64,000 bases of DNA, from contig DIET01000046.1 of assembly GCA_002418765.1 (NCBI GenBank), positions 1-64,000 on the forward strand, read 5' to 3'. Below, one piece after another: positions 52,937-61,449 of this stretch (its first letter is position 1; each line of letters opens with the position of its first letter). The stretch is from Peptococcaceae bacterium UBA5767. Lineage in GTDB: Bacteria; Bacillota; TC1; UBA5767. Under the pieces are notes generated by a model that had not been told where the DNA came from, ran no database searches, and was given only the letters and a program-made list of their open reading frames with translations. The translations under genes were made by a program, and so were the position numbers.

Positions 52937-54739
52937 CTAATCCTCGTCTCCAATAGACAATACCGACATGAAAGCTTCTTGGGGGACTTCAATTTTTCCA
53001 ACTTGCTTCATTCTCTTCTTCCCTTTTTTCTGCTTTTCCAACAACTTCCGCTTTCTGGAAATATCTCCACCATAACATTTGGCCAATACATCTTTTCTCA
53101 TGGCCTTGACACTCTCTCTGGCTATGATTTTGTTGCCAATGGCGGCTTGAATCGCTACCTCAAACATTTGTCTGGGGATAATGCCACGCAGCTTTTTGAC
53201 CAAAATCCGCCCCCGGGCATAAGCATGGTCTCTATGTACAATACATGACAAGGCGTCCACCGGATCTCCCGCCAGAAGAATATCCAACTTGACCAATTTG
53301 GAATCCTGGTAACCCGACAAATCATAATCAAGTGAGGCATAACCCTTGGTGCGGGATTTCAATTGATCGAAAAAATCATACACAATTTCTGCCAAAGGTA
53401 TCGCATAATGAATGCTGACCCTCTCTTTGGTGATGTAGTCCATATTGCGAAAAACGCCCCGCTTATCCTGACACAATTCCATCACAGTACCCACATAATC
53501 GCTGGGAACCATGATATTGGCCTGGATCATGGGCTCTTCAATCTTTTGTATCCGCGTAGGCTCTGGCATTTTAGCAGGATTGTCGATATGTAATATCGTG
53601 CCATCGGTCAAGGTAACAAGATACTCCACACTGGGTGCTGTCACAATGAGATTGATATCATACTCTCTCTCAAGACGTTCCTGCACTATTTCCATATGCA
53701 GCAATCCTAAAAAGCCACAACGAAAACCAAAACCCAAAGCCTGTGATGTCTCTGCCTCAAAAATAAGTGATGAATCATTGAGTTGAAGCTTTTCCAGCGA
53801 CTCTTTGAGATTTTCATACTGATTGTTTTCTACAGGATATAATCCACAAAACACCATCGACTGCGCTTCTCTGTATCCAGGCAGAGCAACCTTTGTAGGC
53901 TGAGAGAATCCTGTTACGGTGTCTCCCACTTTGGTATGCCTTACATCTTTGATGGAAGCAGAAATATATCCCACATCCCCGGCTTTTAAAATACCGGTGG
54001 ATTTCATGGCAGGAGTAAATATGCCAACCTCCGTCACGTCAAAGACGCCACCCGTTTTCATCATCGTAATGCGATCACCCTTTTTTATGCTGCCTTCAAA
54101 CACGCGAATAAAAGGAATCGCGCCACGATAGGCATCAAAATAACTATCAAAAATCAATGCCTTAAGAGGTGCATTTTCCTCTCCGGTCGGTGCTGGAATG
54201 AAGTTGCATATGGCTTCTAATATTTCCTTGGTACCCTGACCAGTTTTGGCTGAAGCCATGATGGCATGGCTGGTATCCAACCCGATGGTATCTTCGATTT
54301 CCTGCTTTACCCGTTCTGGGTCAGCAGAAGGCAGATCAATTTTATTGATGACCGGGATAATCTCCAAATCGTGTTCCAAAGCCAAATAGACGTTGGCCAA
54401 AGTTTGCGCCTCTATACCCTGCGCGGCATCCACAACCAACAAAGCACCCTCACAGGCGGCCAGGCTTCGACTCACTTCATAGGTAAAATCCACATGTCCC
54501 GGAGTATCAATAAGATTAAGTTCGTAGTGTTCCCCCTTCGCACGTTCATAGAGCATCTTCACCGCTTTCAACTTTATGGTAATCCCTCGCTCTTTCTCCA
54601 GATCCATAGAATCCAGAAGCTGCGAGGTCATATCTCTCGTTTCAACCGTGCCGGCATATTCCAACAAACGATCAGCAATGGTTGATTTACCATGATCAAT
54701 ATGGGCGATGATACAGAAATTCCTAATATTTTTTTGCAT
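52937..54739 (-). CDS. lepA: Elongation factor 4 (LepA)
   Basis: A ribosome-associated GTPase. The G motifs are IIAHIDHGKSTIADRL, RGITIKLKA, DTPGHVDFTYE and NKIDLPSADP. Domains II, III and V follow, then the LepA-specific C-terminal domain containing VDALSCIVHRDHAYARGRIL and the end KRKLLEKQKKGKKRMKQVGK. The start is ATG 54739 (MQKNIRNFCII), behind GGAAAGG; an ATG eight codons earlier would overlap murJ. 600 residues, normal. Confidence 0.97.
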   Translation of the reverse strand: MQKNIRNFCIIAHIDHGKSTIADRLLEYAGTVETRDMTSQLLDSMDLEKERGITIKLKAVKMLYERAKGEHYELNLIDTPGHVDFTYEVSRSLAACEGALLVVDAAQGIEAQTLANVYLALEHDLEIIPVINKIDLPSADPERVKQEIEDTIGLDTSHAIMASAKTGQGTKEILEAICNFIPAPTGEENAPLKALIFDSYFDAYRGAIPFIRVFEGSIKKGDRITMMKTGGVFDVTEVGIFTPAMKSTGILKAGDVGYISASIKDVRHTKVGDTVTGFSQPTKVALPGYREAQSMVFCGLYPVENNQYENLKESLEKLQLNDSSLIFEAETSQALGFGFRCGFLGLLHMEIVQERLEREYDINLIVTAPSVEYLVTLTDGTILHIDNPAKMPEPTRIQKIEEPMIQANIMVPSDYVGTVMELCQDKRGVFRNMDYITKERVSIHYAIPLAEIVYDFFDQLKSRTKGYASLDYDLSGYQDSKLVKLDILLAGDPVDALSCIVHRDHAYARGRILVKKLRGIIPRQMFEVAIQAAIGNKIIARESVKAMRKDVLAKCYGGDISRKRKLLEKQKKGKKRMKQVGKIEVPQEAFMSVLSIGDED

Positions 54740-54755
54740 AATATCCTTTCCTTCT

Positions 54756-56321
54756 CTATCCATAATTCCGTTTCAATTTTTTCCAAATCAAATCCCTTAC
54801 CATGGCTTCTTCTTTCATTCCCATCAGGCGCGCCAGGCCCATGAACGCTATCAGTCCTAAAGCAATCCCCAAGACCACAACAATAGCCTGATTCCATTTT
54901 GCATTCAGATCAAGCACCTGCGGCCACAGCATATTGCCCAGAACCAGCAACAACGCCATACCCAAGCTGGCACCCGCTGTTTTCCATACTGTTTTCAAAA
55001 GAGCGCCGCCTCCCAATGGTCCCGTTTTTTTTCGAAGAAAAAACAACATCACCACAGCGTTGAACATCCCGGTAATCGAATAAGCCAACGCCAGACCTCC
55101 ATGCCCCATAGGGCCAATCAACAACAAACTAAAAAAGAGATTGACCAACATCGATATGGACGAAATAACAACAGGTGTTTTGGTGTCCTCAAGCGCGTAA
55201 TAGGCCCTGGACAAGACATGAATAGCACTGTAGGGCAAAACACCTACAGCATAAAATGCCAATGCCACAAAAGTAGCCTGTGTGGCTTGCGCAGTAAAAG
55301 CACCCTGTTGGTACATCAACCGAATCAAAGGCTTGCCCATGAAAGCCAATCCTACTGCTGCCGGCAAGGACAAAAATATGACCTGATTCAATGTTGTCAA
55401 CAGACTACTGTGAAAGCGCTTCATCTGCCCAATGGCAGCGTACTCTGTCAAATTGGGAAAGAGGGCAACGGCCATGGAAATACCCACCACTGCAATAGGC
55501 AACTTCATCAATCGCTCAGCCAGTTTTAAAGCAGCAATCATGCCTCCATCCAAACCACTTGCCAAATTTTGCGTCACAAATAAGTTCAAATAAATGACCG
55601 ATTGCCCTATCAGGATCGGTATGATCAAACTGAAGATTCTTCGTACCCCCGGGTGACGCAGATGGAGCAAGGGTGAATAGCGAACCCCTTTTTTCCGAAG
55701 AACAGGAATCTGCACAGCCAAATTGATCAACGAACCTACCACTACACCAATGCTGAAACCAACGATGCCCAATCGCCTCACAAGCACAACACCGACAGCA
55801 ATGATGCCTACATTGTAGAGTAAGCTCCCCAAAGCAGGCATCTTGAAATGTTTAAAGGAATGAAGTATTCCTTGGGCTATGCCAGCCATGGACATGAAAA
55901 TGACTTGTAAAAACATAATGCGCGTCATCAGGATGGTCATGGATTTGTACTCAGGTTCAAACCCGGGAACAATGAGCTCGATCAACTGTGGAGTCAAAAT
56001 ATAGCCCACCAAAACACCCATAAGAAGCAAAACCATGACAGCATTAAAAATGATGCTGGCAACCTTCCACGCCTCTTCCTCTTCTTGTCTGGCAATGTAT
56101 CCTGAAAACACAGGAATGAATGCCGAAGAAAGGGCCCCTCCAACCAAAAGCATGTACAAAAAATCAGGTATGGAAAAGGCAGCGTTATAGGCATCAGTGA
56201 TTCTGTTTTGTCCAAAATAAGAATAGATGATGATATCACGCAGATACCCCAAAATACGCGAACCTATCATGACCATCATCAAAAATCCTGCCGTTTTGGC
56301 TACTCTATTTTCGTTTATCAA
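54756..56321 (-). CDS. murJ: Lipid II flippase MurJ
   Basis: A MOP-superfamily membrane protein that flips lipid II to the outer face. The 521 residues have about 14 helices. Characteristic parts are GSRILGYLRDIIIYSYFGQN, DAYNAAFSIPDFLYMLLVGG, AFIPVFSGY and the later AFYAVGVLPYSAIHVLSRAYYALEDT segment (split at the tyrosines). The start codon is TTG at 56321, supported by GGAGG seven bases upstream. It lies just before lepA and away from the division cluster. Confidence 0.93.
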   Translation of the reverse strand: MINENRVAKTAGFLMMVMIGSRILGYLRDIIIYSYFGQNRITDAYNAAFSIPDFLYMLLVGGALSSAFIPVFSGYIARQEEEEAWKVASIIFNAVMVLLLMGVLVGYILTPQLIELIVPGFEPEYKSMTILMTRIMFLQVIFMSMAGIAQGILHSFKHFKMPALGSLLYNVGIIAVGVVLVRRLGIVGFSIGVVVGSLINLAVQIPVLRKKGVRYSPLLHLRHPGVRRIFSLIIPILIGQSVIYLNLFVTQNLASGLDGGMIAALKLAERLMKLPIAVVGISMAVALFPNLTEYAAIGQMKRFHSSLLTTLNQVIFLSLPAAVGLAFMGKPLIRLMYQQGAFTAQATQATFVALAFYAVGVLPYSAIHVLSRAYYALEDTKTPVVISSISMLVNLFFSLLLIGPMGHGGLALAYSITGMFNAVVMLFFLRKKTGPLGGGALLKTVWKTAGASLGMALLLVLGNMLWPQVLDLNAKWNQAIVVVLGIALGLIAFMGLARLMGMKEEAMVRDLIWKKLKRNYG

Positions 56322-56370
56322 TGCTAGCCTCCAACAATCTCCTACTCATTATAGCTTTCGAACTGGGCTT

Positions 56371-57630
56371 CTACAAGAAATTACTTTTCTTGGACGGAAT
56401 CCTTAGAATAACCGCCATAATCAGAACCAAAACTGCGGCCACTCTCAGCATAAAAATCATTCCAAGCGTATCCGCCATGATTCCTAACAAAGGAGCCAAC
56501 AGCACAATCACCATAGATTTGATAAGACTCCCCAAACTGAACAACGTAGCACGTTTTTCATCATCCATCCGTTTTCCCAGGATTCCCACCATCAAAGGTC
56601 TTCGCATATTGCTCATGACAAAAAACAGCATGAATAGGAAAATCAGCAAATAGAGATTATGAACGCTCCAGGAGATCAACAATAAAACAAAACCACACAA
56701 GAAGAATATACGATTTGCAGTCACCCGAGCGCCCCAGTTCTTTTTACAAAGATAAGATTGACGAGTAGCAAAAGCAGAGAGCAAATAAAAAATTGAATAG
56801 AGCACCCCCAAAACCCATGGGGAACTCTGTGTATCATGAACATAAACCAATCCAGCCAGACTGACCGAAGAAATCATAAGGCCTTGGATAAGTGGCTGCA
56901 TGTAATCTCGAATGGTTCTGAAGAAGCCTTCATACACGTACAAACTGAACAAACTACGCTTGAGCATAAATTCTTGCAACAGGTCATTGATGCTTTGTTC
57001 AAGATGCTTGCGCATCTGATCAAGATGGACGATGCCTTTCCCACTGTTAAGTTCGTCCGGATAAGTCGAAACCAGCCAAAAATCCAAGGCATAAGGAATC
57101 ATGGCCAGAAGAAATACCCATTGCATATAAGGCACAAAGATCAAATAAAAAGCCGAAATAAGTCCACCAACACTCATGCCCCACATACTGTAGGATCTGG
57201 TCCTGGCATAAACAAATGTACGCTCCCGCTTCAGTTTTTCCTTAGCTATCCAACTGAAGATCATGGCCTTATGCGTGCCAAGTCGTAACGATTCAGCAAA
57301 ACCAAAAAGAAACATGCCCAGCCAAATCAAAGGAGCAGACGCAGCCATGAACAAACACAAACAAAAAGCCATATAAAAAACAAAGGAAGCCATCAAGGTT
57401 CGTTTTCTTCCCCATACATCGGCCAACAAACCCATCGGCAAAGAAAACACGATCACAGTGATTTCTCGCACCGCATACAGCCAGCCAATCTCTGATAGGC
57501 GTAAAGGGATGCTCAGCAAATAAAGCATCAAAAAAGGTTCAAACAATTTCATGTTTTTTAAAAATCCATAGACACAGAATTTACGGAACAGATTTGTCGC
57601 CACAATAGATTTTTGTTTACTGCTTAGCAT
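56371..57630 (-). CDS. MFS transporter of unknown substrate
   Basis: A 419-residue major-facilitator protein with about 12 helices. The loop 2-3 signature is LLADVWGRKRTLMASFVFYM (residues about 65-85), and the C-terminal half has the matching LVYVHDTQSSPWVLGVLYSI. The central loop (about 185-220) is charged. Substrate cannot be inferred. It starts with ATG behind GATAGGGG and is divergent from rpsT, sharing a 120-base promoter region. Confidence 0.85.
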   Translation of the reverse strand: MLSSKQKSIVATNLFRKFCVYGFLKNMKLFEPFLMLYLLSIPLRLSEIGWLYAVREITVIVFSLPMGLLADVWGRKRTLMASFVFYMAFCLCLFMAASAPLIWLGMFLFGFAESLRLGTHKAMIFSWIAKEKLKRERTFVYARTRSYSMWGMSVGGLISAFYLIFVPYMQWVFLLAMIPYALDFWLVSTYPDELNSGKGIVHLDQMRKHLEQSINDLLQEFMLKRSLFSLYVYEGFFRTIRDYMQPLIQGLMISSVSLAGLVYVHDTQSSPWVLGVLYSIFYLLSAFATRQSYLCKKNWGARVTANRIFFLCGFVLLLISWSVHNLYLLIFLFMLFFVMSNMRRPLMVGILGKRMDDEKRATLFSLGSLIKSMVIVLLAPLLGIMADTLGMIFMLRVAAVLVLIMAVILRIPSKKSNFL

Positions 57631-57679
57631 ATAAACACCCCTATCATCGTGGAAACCAAAAAAGTTTTCCTTGTTCTTC

Positions 57680-57708
57680 TTGCATTATACTATACATAAT
57701 GATAGAAT
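57680..57708 (+). promoter_or_regulatory. Promoter of rpsT
   Basis: TTGCAT (57680-57685), a 17-base spacer and TAGAAT (57703-57708) lie 44 bases ahead of the rpsT start. The leader is short and no autoregulatory fold is obvious. Confidence 0.7.
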
Positions 57709-57751
57709 ACATTTTGTTGAATAAAATAAAATAGTATAGGAGGTGAGAAGC

Positions 57752-58006
57752 GTGCCGAACATTAAATCAGCCAAAAAAAGAGCAGCTCTTTCCAAAGAGA
57801 AACAACTTGTCAATGCAGCCATCAAATCAAGCATGCGCAATAAAATTCTGGCATTTCGTAATGCAATATCTTCGAACGCTGAAAACAAAAACGAACTATT
57901 GGTGAGCGCTATCAGCTCTATCGATAAAGCAGCAAAGAAAAATTTGATTCATAAAAAAAATGCAGATCGCAAAAAGTCCCGACTTGAAAAATCCTTAAAA
58001 GCATAA
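57752..58006 (+). CDS. rpsT: 30S ribosomal protein S20
   Basis: An 84-residue basic three-helix protein that binds 16S rRNA. It begins (M)PNIKSAKKRAALSKEKQLVN and contains KSSMRNKILAFRNAI and the end NADRKKSRLEKSLKA. The start is GTG at 57752, nine bases after AGGAGG; an earlier in-frame GTG at 57743 lies inside the ribosome site. Located near holA and comEC, as in many Firmicutes, although separated here by several genes. Confidence 0.97.
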   Translation: MPNIKSAKKRAALSKEKQLVNAAIKSSMRNKILAFRNAISSNAENKNELLVSAISSIDKAAKKNLIHKKNADRKKSRLEKSLKA

Positions 58007-58010
58007 AAAG

Positions 58011-58035
58011 ATAGCACGTAAGTGCTATTTTTTTT
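58011..58035. terminator. Terminator between rpsT and the DUF1836 gene
   Basis: ATAGCAC-GTAA-GTGCTAT is followed by eight T residues on the plus strand and CTTTTT on the minus strand. It serves both convergent genes; the DUF1836 stop codon lies inside it. Confidence 0.9.
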
Positions 58036-58525
58036 GTCTACTATCCACGTTGCGTCGGGCTATCTTCTTATAAAGATCCGCACGAATCATCATCGTTAGC
58101 ATGTCCTCCATGGTAGCCGTTTCCCATGCTATCTCTTGCTCCTTCCATTCTTGAATCATTTTCTTTTGCAAGGAAACGAACAAGCAATAAACCGATTTGA
58201 TATCCCCATATTCAGGGGAGTTCTCTAACCAGCCGAATAATGCTTTGATGCTTGCCAGCGGTAATACTCCCTTTAAATGAAAGACCATGATCATTTTCAT
58301 GAGCTGACTCTTGCTGTATTTCTTTTTGATTGGCTTTTCGATAACGCCCGATTTAACATAATTGTTGATCATTGTTTTACTGAGTACAGTATCATCCTCA
58401 CTGCTCATGGATCCCAACAGACGCTCATCTAGAAAGCTGGTTACCTGGTCCATATACAAAGGAATCTCCGGAATATCTGTTTCTTCAATGATGCTAAGTG
58501 GTATATCACTTGTAAGCTTATCCAT
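58025..58525 (-). CDS. DUF1836 protein (YkrK type), likely DNA-binding
   Basis: A 166-residue protein of the DUF1836 family. The central part resembles a MerR-like winged helix: TVLSKTMINNYVKSGVIEKP followed by KYSKSQLMKMIMVFHLKGVLP and the helix ASIKALFGWLE. The family is thought to regulate transcription; in Bacillus YkrK controls htpX. Targets here are unknown. It is divergent from the hemolysin-III gene, whose promoter carries a perfect inverted repeat, so self- or neighbour-regulation is possible. Confidence 0.85.
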   Translation of the reverse strand: MDKLTSDIPLSIIEETDIPEIPLYMDQVTSFLDERLLGSMSSEDDTVLSKTMINNYVKSGVIEKPIKKKYSKSQLMKMIMVFHLKGVLPLASIKALFGWLENSPEYGDIKSVYCLFVSLQKKMIQEWKEQEIAWETATMEDMLTMMIRADLYKKIARRNVDSRQKK

Positions 58526-58588
58526 AACGCCTCTCTTTCAGCACCATTATACAATAAATCGCGCACATAAAAAAGAGAGAACTAGATA

Positions 58589-58636
58589 TTGACATATCTT
58601 AGAATATATATCATTATATTAGTGTAATGATATATA
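58589..58636 (+). promoter_or_regulatory. Promoter and perfect palindromic operator before the hemolysin-III gene
   Basis: TTGACA (58589-58594), 17 bases, then CATTAT (58612-58617), a 4/6 match to the -10 consensus. Over the -10 lies an inverted repeat with perfect 12-base arms: TATATATCATTA (58605-58616) and TAATGATATATA (58625-58636), with an 8-base spacer. The position suggests a repressor site; a transcript hairpin is the alternative. Confidence 0.7.
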
Positions 58637-58662
58637 GTTTTGATTACTAGATAGGAGTCGTC

Positions 58663-59304
58663 ATGGCCTTGTTTCGAGAACCACTCAATACCTTAACCCA
58701 TCTATTGGGCTTATTCTTTTCCATTCTTGGTTCTGCCCTTCTGCTTAGGCTCGTACCTGAATGGTTTTCTCTGGAAGCGATCTCAGCTATTGTCTATAGC
58801 CTTGGCCTCATTTTGTTGTATGGCGCTTCATCATGTTACCATGCATATCAAGGGAATGACCAAGCCATTGAGCGTTGGCGTATTGTAGATCACAGCATGA
58901 TCTATATTCTCATTGCAGGAACCTATACTCCAATCTGTTTGCTCGTGCTGCAAAGCACACTCGGACATGGTCTTCTTCTGTCCATTTGGATCAGTTCCCT
59001 CATCGGAATCGGATTAAAAATATCCTCTGTGCGCGTACCCCGTTGGTTTTACACAGGCATTTATCTTGTCCTGGGATGGGCTGCCGTTATCGTTATAGTT
59101 CCGTTGTATCACACATTACCCTTCTTCGCCATGGCATTGTTGTTTGGCGGGGGCCTATCCTACACCTTTGGCGCCGTCATCTATGGGAGAAAATCACCTT
59201 CCCTGCACATCGGTATATTCTATTTTCATGAAATCTTTCATCTTTTCATTCTGCTGGGAAGCTTACTCCATTTCCTGCTGATCTATTTCTATGTCTTCTC
59301 ATAA
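58663..59304 (+). CDS. Hemolysin III / TrhA-family membrane protein
   Basis: A 213-residue seven-helix protein of the PAQR/HlyIII family. Conserved metal-binding and helix motifs are REPLNTLTHLLGL, GASSCYHAY, RIVDHSMIYILIAGTYTP and the C-terminal HEIFHLFILLGSLLHF. In bacteria these proteins have been linked to membrane-energetics homeostasis; hemolysin activity is rarely shown. The ribosome site is ATAGGAG. Its 3' end overlaps the convergent WYL gene by 16 bases. Confidence 0.93.
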   Translation: MALFREPLNTLTHLLGLFFSILGSALLLRLVPEWFSLEAISAIVYSLGLILLYGASSCYHAYQGNDQAIERWRIVDHSMIYILIAGTYTPICLLVLQSTLGHGLLLSIWISSLIGIGLKISSVRVPRWFYTGIYLVLGWAAVIVIVPLYHTLPFFAMALLFGGGLSYTFGAVIYGRKSPSLHIGIFYFHEIFHLFILLGSLLHFLLIYFYVFS

Positions 59305-60263
59305 AGTCCCCCAATGCCTTTCACTTCATCTAAAATAGCTTTTTTCAAACTTGTCGGCGCCAGCACCTCGGCATTGCTTCCCATGCTCAATATCCAAGCA
59401 ATAATTTCCTCTTTGCCACGCATAACAGCCTCGAATAATATGGCATTTTCATCAGGCAATTCTTCTATTCTCTGCTCTTCAGAATAGATTGTTTCCCGAA
59501 CAATTTGTGCCAAGGGTTCTTTCACCTTCAAGCGCACATCCAAACTTTCCCCTTTGAAAATACCAATGCAATTCTTCAAATAATCATCCAAGGAAAAATC
59601 CGACGGAATCACAAAATTCTCCTCCAGCAAAACAAGAGAATGGGCTCGTCTTAGTTTAAAATCTCTGACTTCCTTACGCAATTCACAATAGGCAACAACA
59701 TAGATTTCACCGCGAAAGGTATAGGTGCTATATATATGAAGAACACGTTGTTGCTCTTCTTGGGATAAAGATCGATAAACAAGGCTCAGCTTCTTCTTTT
59801 CGCGCTTGGCCTTAACCGCCTGTACCAGCTTGGCCCTCTCTTTTTGCACGTCCATATTGGGTCTGGATCCGCCGGCAATATGAGATATTTTTTCCAAAGG
59901 GGCTTGATGTTCCTTATGCATTTTCTCATCCAAAAGCCTCATCTTCAACAACAAAGCGGATATCTGATTGGCTTCTACATGACCTGCACTTTTCAATTCA
60001 CCTTCTACGATCTCCAAAGCCAGCTTCTCTTCTTCCGTCACGCCGAGCCCCATCAAGGCATTTTGAAAATCCTTTGGCAAATAATAACCTCCGTATTTAC
60101 CCCTTTTCTCCAAAACATAAATGCCCGCACCATCGAGTGCTTCCCGGTACACTCGAATCGACTTGGGACTCACTTCCAGCTGTTCTGCCAGTTCTCTGAT
60201 CTTGTGGGTTCCCCCATCACGCAAGATATACATCATATTTAGTGCATTGGCTACGGTCCCCAT
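59289..60263 (-). CDS. WYL-domain transcriptional regulator
   Basis: A 324-residue regulator with an N-terminal winged helix (about 1-60, with THKIRELAEQLEVSPKSIRV as recognition region) and a WYL domain (about 145-225, containing KKLSLVYRSLSQEEQQRVLH). A WCX-like C-terminal segment follows (ESLDVRLKVKEPLAQIVRE). WYL domains bind ligands, often nucleic acid or nucleotides. Targets are unknown. It runs against the hemolysin-III gene and ends inside it. Confidence 0.9.
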   Translation of the reverse strand: MGTVANALNMMYILRDGGTHKIRELAEQLEVSPKSIRVYREALDGAGIYVLEKRGKYGGYYLPKDFQNALMGLGVTEEEKLALEIVEGELKSAGHVEANQISALLLKMRLLDEKMHKEHQAPLEKISHIAGGSRPNMDVQKERAKLVQAVKAKREKKKLSLVYRSLSQEEQQRVLHIYSTYTFRGEIYVVAYCELRKEVRDFKLRRAHSLVLLEENFVIPSDFSLDDYLKNCIGIFKGESLDVRLKVKEPLAQIVRETIYSEEQRIEELPDENAILFEAVMRGKEEIIAWILSMGSNAEVLAPTSLKKAILDEVKGIGGLYEKT

Positions 60264-60355
60264 AGAACTCCCTCTCCATCCAATGATGGTACCCTTTCGC
60301 TGATAATCTATTCCCTTGCATAACCTGCCGATGATGTTCTACTTCCTTTTCAGGC

Positions 60356-60877
60356 CTAGTCATCGTTATACATAGACTTTAACCCAGTACGCTTATTCAG
60401 AATACGCATCAGAATTTCTGCCAATACAAACCCGGATAGCATTCCTCGCAGCATAAAGGGCACACCGGCCAGCAAGTAAGCAAAATACGGAGCCTCCAAC
60501 ATCAAGGACGCTATCCACGCATCCACCAGGGTAAACGTGAGGAAAGCGCCCCCCGAGGCCAAGCCATAACGCTTGGGTCGATAATGAAGAATCAGCCATA
60601 CCGTCAAGGCCGCCACTTGCCAGTCTATGACCAATGGCCAATACATCCCCATACCAAATATAACATCAATCAGGCCATAGATAAACGTAGCGGGCAATAA
60701 AACACGGATGCCGCAGTAAACAGCACAGACAACCATAAAACTGGTCACAATCTGAAAATTATAAAATGAAACATAATCACCGATGGTGAACAAAGCGGCA
60801 AAGACGGCCGCAAAGGCCACTTCTTTGGCTCGCATCTCACAATAAGAGTTTTTTCTTTCTCCAGCTCGACCAAACAT
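60356..60877 (-). CDS. ECF-type S component, probably for a corrinoid
   Basis: A membrane protein of about 173 residues with five to six helices, starting MRAKEVAFAAVFAALFTIGD after a short polar N-terminus. It has the size and N-terminal alanine-rich helix of ECF substrate-binding subunits. I take the start at ATG 60877, which overlaps the upstream stop as TAATG; 60901 is a longer alternative. It is co-transcribed with a DUF4430 lipoprotein behind a probable cobalamin riboswitch, so uptake of cobalamin or a precursor is the best guess. Energising subunits must be encoded elsewhere. Confidence 0.75.
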   Translation of the reverse strand: MFGRAGERKNSYCEMRAKEVAFAAVFAALFTIGDYVSFYNFQIVTSFMVVCAVYCGIRVLLPATFIYGLIDVIFGMGMYWPLVIDWQVAALTVWLILHYRPKRYGLASGGAFLTFTLVDAWIASLMLEAPYFAYLLAGVPFMLRGMLSGFVLAEILMRILNKRTGLKSMYNDD

Positions 60878-61245
60878 TAAAATGTTGCCAATGCCAGACA
60901 TATCGTGTCACCATCCGAAATGGCCAGTTCATCTGCACCTTTGGTAGCATATTCATCATTAATAATGATACTCCAATATTCACTGGTCGCATCCGCCGTG
61001 TACCCATCCACCGTGGTAATGAACCTTCCAAAAGATCCTTCCTCCATCTCCGCAATCTCCGTCTTCGCCAATACGTCACCTAGGTATTCCTCATCCGTAC
61101 TTAGGATATATTGATTCTCATATCCATCCGCACCCAAAATGTCGATGATTAGATCTTTTTCCCCCATAGTTGCTTGGGAAGAACAGCCAACCAAAGACCA
61201 CAAAAGCAGCATGAGAACGATCATAAATCCTGTTTTTTTCATCAT
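60877..61245 (-). CDS. DUF4430 lipoprotein (transcobalamin-like domain)
   Basis: A 122-residue secreted lipoprotein. The signal peptide MMKKTGFMIVLMLLLWSLVG ends at a lipobox cysteine (LVGC at about residue 21). The mature part matches the DUF4430/transcobalamin-like beta fold: DIVLG-type strand IIDILGADGYENQYILST, FITTVDGYTADATSEYWSII and the end ISDGDTICLALATF. Related domains bind or present cobalamin and occur with ECF transporters. The ribosome site GGAGGAAAA is strong and lies just after the leader terminator. Confidence 0.82.
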   Translation of the reverse strand: MMKKTGFMIVLMLLLWSLVGCSSQATMGEKDLIIDILGADGYENQYILSTDEEYLGDVLAKTEIAEMEEGSFGRFITTVDGYTADATSEYWSIIINDEYATKGADELAISDGDTICLALATF

Positions 61246-61251
61246 TTTTCC

Positions 61252-61392
61252 TCCAAAAAAAAGCTGCCAAGGGCAGCCAAAAAATTCTTTTGTCTAACCC
61301 TAGAGAAGATTGAATATTTGCGTTTTCCGGCTTTACGGTAGCTAGGACTGCGAGGGAATTACACCCTTCTTGCCAACAGATATTCTTTATAT
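61252..61392 (-). promoter_or_regulatory. Probable compact cobalamin riboswitch with terminator
   Basis: The minus-strand leader reads GAAGGGTGTAATTCCCTC then GCAGTCCTAGCTACCGTAA, which fits the cobalamin core GGUGnAAnnCC followed by the P5 region and ACnGUAA. The P1 stem pairs GAATAT (about 61381-61386) with ATATTC (about 61312-61317). The L5 bases CCTAG (61342-61346) are perfectly complementary to CTAGG (61299-61303) in a downstream hairpin loop, as expected for the L5-L13 kissing pair. A terminator follows, GCTGCC-CTT-GGCAGC (61263-61277) with nine T residues. The usual class I B12 box is not found, so this appears to be a short variant. Read by eye. Confidence 0.75.
61263..61277 (-). terminator. 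Riboswitch-linked terminator before the DUF4430 gene
   Basis: On the minus strand GCTGCC-CTT-GGCAGC is followed by TTTTTTTTT (61254-61262). It lies 9 bases ahead of the ribosome site, so its formation would stop transcription of the lipoprotein and membrane-protein genes. Confidence 0.85.
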
Positions 61393-61398
61393 TGATTT

Positions 61399-61404
61399 AT
61401 TATA
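61399..61404 (-). promoter_or_regulatory. -10 element of the riboswitch transcript
   Basis: TATAAT on the minus strand places a start near 61392, just upstream of the riboswitch P1 stem. The -35 region, 17 bases further up (TGGTAG), is weak. It lies in the 45-base gap after the holA stop. Confidence 0.55.
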
Positions 61405-61449
61405 CCCCAATGCTTGTTATTCTACCAGTCATAAACGAAAAACCGCGAC

